Source of the DNA: JBOGWP01 sp050693875
Lineage (GTDB): Bacteria; Actinomycetota; CADDZG01; JAHWKV01; JBOGWP01
Assembly: GCA_050693875.1 (NCBI GenBank)
Contig: JBOGWP010000054.1
Location: 1-10,134, forward strand
Direction of reading: 5' to 3'
Length of the DNA stretch: 10,134 nucleotides
The notes beneath the pieces were generated by a model. The model worked only from the letters and a program-made list of their open reading frames with translations. It had not been told where the DNA came from and ran no database searches. Below, one piece after another: positions 5,279-10,134 of this stretch. The position numbers and the translations under genes were made by a program. The stretch's first letter is position 1. Every line of letters begins with the position of its first letter.

Positions 5279-6218
5279 GATCCCGGACTGCGTTCGCACC
5301 GGCCTGCTTCCCCACACCCTCGACGGACTCACGTTGGGGTCGTTCTACGCGCTGATCGCGCTCGGCTACACGATGGTGTACGGGGTGCTCCAGCTCATCA
5401 ACTTCGCCCACTCCGAAGTCTTCATGGTGGGCACGTTCACCGCTCTCTACACCTTGAAGGGGCTCGGAGCCACGGGGCCGCGGACCGGGATCTTGCTCGT
5501 GGTGACGCTGGCTGCGGCGATCCTGGCTTCGATGGTCGCGTCCGGCGGGACGGCGGTGCTCTTGGAGCGCATCGCCTACCGCCCCTTGCGCCGCCGTGGA
5601 GCACCCCGCCTCGCGTTCCTCATCAGCGCCATCGGCGCGTCACTGGTCCTCTCGAACCTGTTCCTCGTCTGGACCCCGGTCGGCGGCCCCTCTCCACGCC
5701 CCTACCCCGATGTCATGACCCGCGACACCGTCTTCACCGTCGTCAGCTACGACGTGTCCAACAAGCAGGTTCTGGTCGTGGTCGTGATGATCGTGATGTA
5801 TCTGGTGCTCGATCGCTTCGTGATGGGGACCCGGATCGGCAAGGGCATCCGGGCGACCGCCCAGGATCCCCAGACCGCGGAGCTGATGGGGATCGACATC
5901 AACCGGATGGTGCTGTTCACCTTCCTCGTCGGGGGGATCATGGCCGGAGCCGCCGGCGCACTCTACGGGGTCTTCTTCGGGCAGGCACGTTTCAACATCG
6001 GCTTCATCCCGGGCATCAAGGCGTTCACCGCTGCGGTGCTCGGCGGCATCGGCAACATTCGCGGGGCGGTGCTTGGCGGGATCCTCCTCGGCCTGTTCGA
6101 GAACCTCGGGGTGATGTGCCTCGCGATCCAGTGGACCGACGTGATCGCGTTCCTCGTGCTCGTTCTCGTCCTGATGTTTCGGCCGGCGGGGATCCTCGGC
6201 GAGCAGGTGCGGTCGTGA
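5277..6218 (+). CDS. livH: Branched-chain amino acid ABC transporter permease LivH
   Basis: The 313-residue polytopic membrane protein is one half of the transport channel. Family signatures are present in order: LTLGSFYALIALGYTMVYG (18-36), INFAHSEVFM (41-50), ERIAYRPLR (97-105), the cytoplasmic coupling loop GKGIRATAQDPQTAELMGID (188-207) that contacts an ATPase, LGGIGNIRGAVLGG (255-268) and the C-terminal FRPAGILGE (301-309). About eight hydrophobic spans are visible, as usual for LivH. The FAHGE motif reads FAHSE here, a small substitution. The ATG at 5277 is the first start codon in this frame after the livK stop, and no Shine-Dalgarno precedes it, so translation may depend on coupling or on unfolding of the overlapping inverted repeat. 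The stop overlaps the livM start (GTGA). Confidence 0.95.
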   Translation: MIPDCVRTGLLPHTLDGLTLGSFYALIALGYTMVYGVLQLINFAHSEVFMVGTFTALYTLKGLGATGPRTGILLVVTLAAAILASMVASGGTAVLLERIAYRPLRRRGAPRLAFLISAIGASLVLSNLFLVWTPVGGPSPRPYPDVMTRDTVFTVVSYDVSNKQVLVVVVMIVMYLVLDRFVMGTRIGKGIRATAQDPQTAELMGIDINRMVLFTFLVGGIMAGAAGALYGVFFGQARFNIGFIPGIKAFTAAVLGGIGNIRGAVLGGILLGLFENLGVMCLAIQWTDVIAFLVLVLVLMFRPAGILGEQVRS

Positions 6219-7351
6219 TCGACGAGCTCACCCGGCGCTTCCAGGAGCGGTTCGCGAGGGTTTCCCGAGGCGGCCGGGCGGCCGCCGCGCTGGGCCTCGT
6301 CGCAGTCCTGGCGGTGCTCCCGTTCGGGCTGTCGTCCTTCTGGAAGGCCGTGCTGATCGATGTGCTGCTCTTTGCGCTCCTCGCGCTGGGATTGAACGTG
6401 GTGGTCGGCTTTGCGGGACTCCTCGACCTTGGGTACGTGGCCTTCTACGCGATCGGCAACTACGCCTTCGCCATCGTCACGGCCGGCAGCTTCTCGAAGG
6501 CGCTGTTCCTGCATGCGGGACGCAACCTCCCGCCGCTGCCGGCGTGGCAGGACTGGATGTGGCTGCTGCTCCCGGTTGGTCTGGTGGCTGCGATGGTGAG
6601 CGGCGTCGTGCTCGGCGCGCCCACACTCCGCCTTCGCGGCGACTACCTTGCGATCGTCACCCTTGGGTTCGGAGAGATCGTTCGGATCGCGGCCCGCAAT
6701 TTCGACACGTTCACCGTCGGGCCTCGCGGCATCACCTCGATCCCGCACCCGCAGCTCAACTTGGGCCCGGTACGCTACGACTTCGGCCTGGCGCCCGAGG
6801 GGTACTACTACCTGCTCCTGACCCTGACCATCCTGATGGTCGGGGTCATCGTTCGGCTCAACAACTCGAAGGTCGGGCGGGCCTGGGCGGCGATCCGGGA
6901 GGACGAGGTGGCGGCGGCGGCCATGGGCGTGCCGACCGTCCGGATGAAGCTGTGGGCGTTCGCGATCGGGGCCTCGACGGCTGGCGTGGCGGGGGTCGTG
7001 CAGGCGAGCCGGGTACCCTATGTGAGCCCCGACAGCTTCGTCCTCCTTATCTCGTTCTTCATCCTCTCGATGGTGGTGCTGGGGGGGATGGGGAGCATCG
7101 TCGGATCGATCGTCGGGGCCGCGGTGATCGTGGCCATCCCGCCCTTCCTCCAGAACTCGTTCCCCAAGTTCCAGGAGTATCGGTACCTGCTCTTCGGCAT
7201 CGTCCTCGTCGTCATGATGATCTTCCGGCCCCAGGGCCTTCTCCCCAGCCGCCGCCGCGCGATCGAGTTGAGGGGAGAGGTCCGGGAGACGAGTGTCTAC
7301 GGCGTGCGGGCGGCCCAGGGCCAGACGGGCGGGAGCGATGGCGCTTCTTGA
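6215..7351 (+). CDS. livM: Branched-chain amino acid ABC transporter permease LivM
   Basis: The 378-residue permease is the second half of the channel. It begins at a GTG (6215) that overlaps the livH stop as GTGA. After a basic N-terminal helix come NVVVGFAGLLDLGYVAFYAI (61-80), the LivM hallmark LRLRGDYLAIVTLGFGEIVR (138-157), the GPRGIT segment (169-174), the coupling loop GRAWAAIREDEVAAAAMG (221-238) and a terminal FRPQGLLPSR (337-346). An extracytoplasmic loop of about 25 residues (91-115) lies between the early helices. The 30 or so residues after the last helix are charged and poorly conserved, and their coding sequence overlaps the start of livG by 14 bases. The reading frame is open far upstream of 6215, but that part lies opposite other frames of livK and livH and is not coding. 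Confidence 0.95.
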   Translation: MIDELTRRFQERFARVSRGGRAAAALGLVAVLAVLPFGLSSFWKAVLIDVLLFALLALGLNVVVGFAGLLDLGYVAFYAIGNYAFAIVTAGSFSKALFLHAGRNLPPLPAWQDWMWLLLPVGLVAAMVSGVVLGAPTLRLRGDYLAIVTLGFGEIVRIAARNFDTFTVGPRGITSIPHPQLNLGPVRYDFGLAPEGYYYLLLTLTILMVGVIVRLNNSKVGRAWAAIREDEVAAAAMGVPTVRMKLWAFAIGASTAGVAGVVQASRVPYVSPDSFVLLISFFILSMVVLGGMGSIVGSIVGAAVIVAIPPFLQNSFPKFQEYRYLLFGIVLVVMMIFRPQGLLPSRRRAIELRGEVRETSVYGVRAAQGQTGGSDGAS

Positions 7352-8117
7352 CGTGCGTGCGCTGTCCAAGACCTTCGGCGGTCTGCGCGCGCTGGACGCG
7401 GTCGAAATGGAGGTCGCCGACGGCGAGATCCACGGGCTGATCGGGCCGAACGGGGCCGGCAAGACCACGCTCTTCAACGTGATCACGGGCCTGTTCCCAC
7501 CGTCGGGAGGCGAGGTCGTCCTCGACGGCAGGTCGGTGGTCGGCCGGCGCCCGCACCAGATCGTCCGCGTCGGCATCGCCCGCACGTTCCAGAACATCCG
7601 CCTGTTCGCGGCAATGACTGCGGTCGAGAACGTCATGGTCGGGCTCGACGCGCGCCGTCACTCGGGCATCCTCGATGCGATCTTCCACACGCCGCGGAAC
7701 CAGCGCGAGGAGACCGCGGCGCTCGGCGAGGGGCTCGGTCTGCTCGAGCGGGTGGGCATCCGCCGGCTCGCCAACGAGGAGGCGAGGAACCTGTCCTACG
7801 GCGATCAGCGGCGGGTCGAGATCGCGCGTGCGCTCGGGACGCGCCCTCGCTTGCTGATGCTGGACGAGCCGACTGCGGGGATGAACCCGGCGGAGAAGGC
7901 CGGAATCATGGCGCTCGTGCGCTCGATCCGCGACTCGGGCGTGACCATCCTGCTGATCGAGCACGACATGCGGGTGGTGATGGGGATCTCGGAGCGGGTG
8001 ACCGTGCTCGACTTCGGTCAGAAGATCGCCGAGGGCCCTCCGCGTGAGATCCAGCGCGACCCGAAGGTCATCGAGGCCTATCTCGGCAGGGGAGCGACCG
8101 CCGCCGGGGGGGCTTGA
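7338..8117 (+). CDS. livG: Branched-chain amino acid ABC transporter ATP-binding protein LivG
   Basis: The 259-residue cytoplasmic ATPase pairs with LivF to drive uptake. Walker A is GPNGAGKTT (36-44), the Q-loop glutamine is Gln85 (ARTFQNIRLF), the signature is LSYGDQRR (152-159), Walker B is LLMLDEP (172-178) with catalytic Glu177, and the switch His209 is in LLIEHDM. TAGMNPAEK after Walker B and the insertion between the Q-loop and the signature (about 105-130) are typical of LivG. I start at the ATG at 7338, which gives the normal family N-terminus (LLDVRALSKTFGG). GTG 7293 would add 15 unconserved residues deep inside livM. A GGGAG lies just upstream of 7338 with short spacing. The gene overlaps livM by 14 bases and shares one base with livF (TGATG). 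Confidence 0.95.
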   Translation: MALLDVRALSKTFGGLRALDAVEMEVADGEIHGLIGPNGAGKTTLFNVITGLFPPSGGEVVLDGRSVVGRRPHQIVRVGIARTFQNIRLFAAMTAVENVMVGLDARRHSGILDAIFHTPRNQREETAALGEGLGLLERVGIRRLANEEARNLSYGDQRRVEIARALGTRPRLLMLDEPTAGMNPAEKAGIMALVRSIRDSGVTILLIEHDMRVVMGISERVTVLDFGQKIAEGPPREIQRDPKVIEAYLGRGATAAGGA

Positions 8118-8830
8118 TGGCAATCCTGGAGCTGGCCGGACTCCGGGTGCGCTACGGCATGATCGAGGCGGTGAAGGGCCTCTCGCTCGACGTCGAGCAG
8201 GGCGAGATCGTGACATTGATCGGTGCCAACGGGGCGGGGAAGACAACCACCCTGCGGACGATCTCGGGACTCCAGCACCCCGCCGCGGGGGAGATCCGCT
8301 TTGCCGGCGAGCGCATCGACAACCTGCCGGCAAACCAGGTGGTGGGGAAGGGGGTCGGCCACTCGCCCGAGGGCCGGCGGGTCTTTCCCCGGATGACCGT
8401 GCGAGAGAATCTCGAGATGGGGGCCTTCCGTCGGAGGAACCAGCGGGAGGTGGGGGAGGACTTCGAGCGCGTCTACGGGCTGTTCCCGGTCCTCAAGCAG
8501 CGCGAGAGCCAGTGGGCGGGCACTCTGTCGGGAGGTGAGCAGCAGATGCTCGCCATGGGGCGCGCCCTGATGGGGCGACCGCGCCTGCTGATGCTGGACG
8601 AGCCGTCGATGGGGCTGGCGCCGATGGTGGTCGAGCGCATCTTCGGCGTGATCTCGGAGATCAACGAACAGGGGACGACGATCCTGCTCGTCGAGCAGAA
8701 CGCGCAGATGGCGCTCTCGCTGGCCAACCGCGGCTACGTGCTGGAATCCGGAGAGATCGTCCTCGCCGACACCGGGAGAGCGTTGCTGCAGAACGACCGC
8801 GTCCGAAGGGCGTATCTCGGAGAGGCGTGA
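8117..8830 (+). CDS. livF: Branched-chain amino acid ABC transporter ATP-binding protein LivF
   Basis: The 237-residue second ATPase subunit has Walker A GANGAGKTT (36-44), signature LSGGEQQM (137-144), Walker B LLMLDEP (157-163) with Glu162, and the family-typical SMGLAPMVVE after it. The Q-loop reads PEGRRVFPRMTVRENL, with Glu where most ABC ATPases have Gln, and the switch position is Gln in LLVEQN instead of His. Both are usual for LivF rather than signs of damage. The ATG at 8117 forms TGATG with the livG stop, so the two are translationally coupled. A TTG one codon upstream is possible but unneeded. It is the last gene of the operon, and a bipartite hairpin lies ten bases past its stop. 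Confidence 0.95.
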   Translation: MAILELAGLRVRYGMIEAVKGLSLDVEQGEIVTLIGANGAGKTTTLRTISGLQHPAAGEIRFAGERIDNLPANQVVGKGVGHSPEGRRVFPRMTVRENLEMGAFRRRNQREVGEDFERVYGLFPVLKQRESQWAGTLSGGEQQMLAMGRALMGRPRLLMLDEPSMGLAPMVVERIFGVISEINEQGTTILLVEQNAQMALSLANRGYVLESGEIVLADTGRALLQNDRVRRAYLGEA

Positions 8831-8839
8831 CCCTCGCAC

Positions 8840-8872
8840 GGTTTGGCCTCCCGGCGGTCCGGGTAGCAAACC
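8840..8872 (+). terminator. Bipartite hairpin after livF, probable operon terminator
   Basis: GGTTTG (8840-8845) pairs with CAAACC (8867-8872), and inside it CCCGG (8850-8854) pairs with CCGGG (8859-8863) around a CGGT loop. A small internal loop separates the two stems. No U-run follows (CCACAATCC), so it is not a canonical intrinsic terminator, though U-less hairpins are commonly proposed as terminators in Actinomycetota. Position, ten bases after the livF stop, supports the role. Confidence 0.45.
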
Positions 8873-8914
8873 CCACAATCCGGCCGGCCGGCGGATCCCG
8901 TCGGCGCGTGCGCT

Positions 8915-8920
8915 GAGGAG
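8915..8920 (+). promoter_or_regulatory. Strong ribosome binding site ahead of psiE or its leader ORF
   Basis: GAGGAG, followed by a further G-run, is the best Shine-Dalgarno match in the window. It is seven bases from the ATG at 8928 (20-codon ORF) but only three from the GTG at 8924 (long form of the PsiE-family protein), so its spacing favours the short ORF. Confidence 0.5.
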
Positions 8921-8927
8921 GGGGTGT

Positions 8928-8990
8928 ATGCGAATCTGCGAGTTCCGCCGCGACGTCGACGAGGGCGTCGCCGCTCGGGCGCAGCGGTGA
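8928..8990 (+). CDS. Possible 20-codon leader ORF coupled to psiE
   Basis: An ATG at ideal distance from GAGGAG opens 20 codons (MRICEFRRDVDEGVAARAQR) ending in TGA at 8988-8990. That TGA overlaps an in-frame GTG (8987) of the psiE frame as GTGA, the arrangement used for coupled genes throughout this window. Eighteen of its 20 codons end in G or C, while the overlapping stretch of the psiE frame has only about half, so the short frame looks the more coding-like of the two. It could be a leader peptide, or the original N-terminus of the downstream protein split off by a frameshift. No family is recognised. Confidence 0.35.
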   Translation: MRICEFRRDVDEGVAARAQR

Positions 8991-9556
8991 GTGACGCCAG
9001 ACGTGGATCTCAACGCCAGGGCGAGGAGTCCAAAAGAGAGACGAGGCAGCGCCGGGAGGTCGCCGGGGGCGGATCCAAGGTGCGCCGGAGACGGCTGCGA
9101 ACCGCGGGTGTCTTTCACCGCATCGAGCAGCAGTACTACGTCGTCATCGCCTCAGCCCTCGCCGTGGCGGGGGCGGTGCTCTTCGTCCACGTGGTGTACC
9201 GCTTCATCGTGGACACGATGAACAAGGGCGTGCCCGGCTCCATCCTCAAGTTTCTCGAGGGGCTGCTGCTCGTCTTCATCGTCGCCGAGCTGATCCACAC
9301 GGTCCGGGCCGTCATCGACGAAAACGTCCTCATCACCGAGCCCTTCCTCATCGTCGGCATCGTCGCCGCGATCCGGCGGATCATCGTGATCACGGCCGTG
9401 GCCCAGGACAAGGTCGGCAAGCCCGGCTTCCAGGACCTCATGGTCGAGATGGGTCTGCTGGTGGGGGCGGTACTGTTGCTCGGAGGGACGATCTTTCTCC
9501 TGCGCCACACGGATAGGACCGAGCCGCTTCCGGCGCACGAACCCCTGGAGGACTGA
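8987..9556 (+). CDS. PsiE-family (phosphate-starvation-inducible) membrane protein
   Basis: From GTG 8987 the product has 189 residues: a charged, Arg-rich cytoplasmic N-terminus (1-45) and four hydrophobic segments (about 51-72, 88-110, 119-139 and 154-172). The conserved PsiE-family part is FIVAELIHTVRAVI (97-110), the following DENVLITEPFLIVGIVAAIR (111-130) and the RRIIVITA end of helix three. The molecular function of PsiE is not known; the E. coli gene is induced by phosphate starvation, which need not hold here. A start at GTG 8924 would give 210 residues with an extra Arg-rich tail. I prefer 8987 because codon composition upstream favours another frame and the GTGA overlap suggests coupling. 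It lies after the liv operon hairpin and is probably its own unit. Confidence 0.75.
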   Translation: MSDARRGSQRQGEESKRETRQRREVAGGGSKVRRRRLRTAGVFHRIEQQYYVVIASALAVAGAVLFVHVVYRFIVDTMNKGVPGSILKFLEGLLLVFIVAELIHTVRAVIDENVLITEPFLIVGIVAAIRRIIVITAVAQDKVGKPGFQDLMVEMGLLVGAVLLLGGTIFLLRHTDRTEPLPAHEPLED

Positions 9557-9562
9557 GAGGAG

Positions 9563-9599
9563 CTGGGGCTCCCGCCCCCTACGGGGCGACCGCTCCCAG
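9563..9599. terminator. Hairpin between the PsiE-family gene and the HNH pseudogene
   Basis: An inner stem CGCCCC (9573-9578) with GGGGCG (9583-9588) encloses a CTAC loop, and an outer stem CTGGG (9563-9567) with CCCAG (9595-9599) surrounds it. It starts seven bases after the psiE stop and lies beyond the HNH homology on the other strand, so it could stop transcription from both sides. It has no U-run. Confidence 0.45.
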
Positions 9600-9633
9600 T
9601 CGGCCCACGCCGTCGCGGGCACCCGCAGAGGTT

Positions 9634-10134
9634 CCACACCCATGCCCCCGGCCCGCCGCCGAGCCGCCACCCGCCGAAGGTCTTCATGAGGTGATGCCTG
9701 CGGCACAGCCGGCACAGGTTCCCCAGACGGGTCTGCCCTCCCCGGCACCGCGGGATGACGTGGTCGATCTCGAGGTCGCGTCGGTTGTTGCAGCCCGGGA
9801 TCACGCAGGTCGGGTCGCGCTCCTCCAGGGCCCGTCTCAGGACGGCAGGGATGGTGCGCCCCATGTGTCCCACCGCCTGGACGTCCGCCCGGTCGGTCGG
9901 GATCGCCGATAGGATCGAGTCGGCGGCCAGGGCCTGCGCCACCGCCACCGGGGTCGGCCCCACCCCCCGGGATCTCGCAGATCTCCCCCGCCACGGTGTG
10001 GCCCCGAAGGAGGGCGGCGTGGTCGACGCTCACGTGCACCGTCGCCACCGGGCCGGCTCTTTTGTCCTCGGCGACACACGAGCCCACGTGCCTGGCCATC
10101 TCCACCAGGGCGTCGGCCTGGAGGGCCTCGTGGG
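9634..10134 (-). pseudogene. DUF222/HNH endonuclease domain protein, frameshifted and partial at the window edge
   Basis: The minus strand encodes the C-terminal half of a DUF222-HNH protein, a very abundant actinobacterial family of mostly uncharacterised putative nucleases. The upstream frame (10134 to about 9969) reads ALVEMARHVGSC, VATVHVSVDHAALL and GEICEIPG. The downstream frame (from about 9963) continues GPTPVAVAQALAADSIL, GRTIPAVLRRALEERDPTC and a full HNH motif: CVIPGC, then IDHVIP, NLCRLCRRHH and GGWRLGG, with paired Cys for zinc and Asp-His, Asn, His for catalysis. The two parts are in different frames and join at a G6 run (plus-strand 9963-9968). Removing one G restores the family sequence PGVGPTPV. 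After the AWVW that closes the domain (about 9634) no stop follows in frame before the interior of psiE on the other strand, so the 3' end is also decayed or shifted. A sequencing or assembly error in the homopolymer is a real alternative. The N-terminus lies beyond the window. Confidence 0.75.

Noticed and set aside
7293..7337. A longer livG start at GTG 7293
   Set aside because: The 15 added residues are Arg/Ala-rich, not part of the ABC fold, and would extend the overlap with livM to 59 bases.
3779..7351. A 1190-codon open plus-strand frame covering livK, livH and livM
   Set aside because: Only the part from GTG 6215 encodes a recognisable protein (LivM). Upstream the translation is low-complexity Arg/Gly/His sequence lying out of frame over livK and livH, as expected in GC-rich DNA.
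8195..8720. LivF lacks the usual Q-loop Gln and switch His
   Set aside because: The PEGR and LLVEQN forms are normal for the LivF family and do not indicate an inactive ATPase.
8880..8891. A perfect 12-base palindrome (CCGGCCGGCCGG)
   Set aside because: A repeat of GGCC units is likely by chance at this composition. No partner site or known operator matches it.
9136..9633. Continuation of the HNH reading frame through psiE on the opposite strand
   Set aside because: After the AWVW end of the HNH domain the translation becomes Ser/Arg-rich and shadows the PsiE frame, which is clearly coding. The openness reflects loss of the HNH stop and not a longer protein.
1..10134. CRISPR arrays, tRNAs, insertion sequences, phage genes or known defence systems
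   Set aside because: Looked for on both strands; no direct repeat arrays, tRNA-like cloverleafs, transposase motifs or terminal repeats were seen. The HNH protein belongs to a chromosomal DUF222 family and has no defence-type neighbours here.

Overview
This is a GC-rich bacterial chromosome segment, probably from an uncultured member of the Actinomycetota. Several families point that way: an InhA-like enoyl-ACP reductase, a PdtaR-type ANTAR response regulator, a DUF222-type HNH protein, a DUF5995 remnant, and start codons that lie directly behind a -10 box (leaderless style). The class cannot be settled from the sequence. No phage, IS element, tRNA, rRNA or CRISPR array is visible.

Left part (1-2194): the last 29 codons of an unrecognised plus-strand gene meet, tail to tail, a truncated DUF5995 reading frame. 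That frame is translationally coupled (ATGA) to a class I SAM-dependent methyltransferase. A short divergent intergenic region then separates the methyltransferase from a FabI/InhA-type enoyl-[ACP] reductase. A 176-base gap follows, holding a weak hairpin and one doubtful small ORF.

Centre (2195-8830): seven same-strand genes make up a branched-chain amino acid (LIV/HAAT-type) ABC transport locus. They are pdtaR-like ANTAR regulator, divergent periplasmic-binding lipoprotein (ATGA overlap), LivK-type binding lipoprotein (101-base gap containing a -10-like box and a hairpin), livH (42-base gap), livM, livG and livF, the last four overlapping. The binding lipoprotein captures the substrate outside the membrane, LivH and LivM form the channel, and LivG and LivF hydrolyse ATP. 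The unusual part is the head of the cluster: a cytoplasmic RNA-binding antiterminator family regulator coupled to a second, diverged binding protein of the fold that partners the ANTAR protein AmiR in the Pseudomonas amidase system. This is the best candidate here for an uncharacterised regulatory arrangement.

Right part (8831-10134): a bipartite hairpin follows livF. Then comes a PsiE-family four-helix membrane protein, preceded by a 20-codon ORF whose stop overlaps a possible psiE start (GTGA). A second bipartite hairpin follows psiE. On the minus strand, running off the window edge, is a DUF222/HNH endonuclease gene with an intact HNH motif but a one-base frameshift in a G6 run and no proper end, so it is either a pseudogene or an assembly error.
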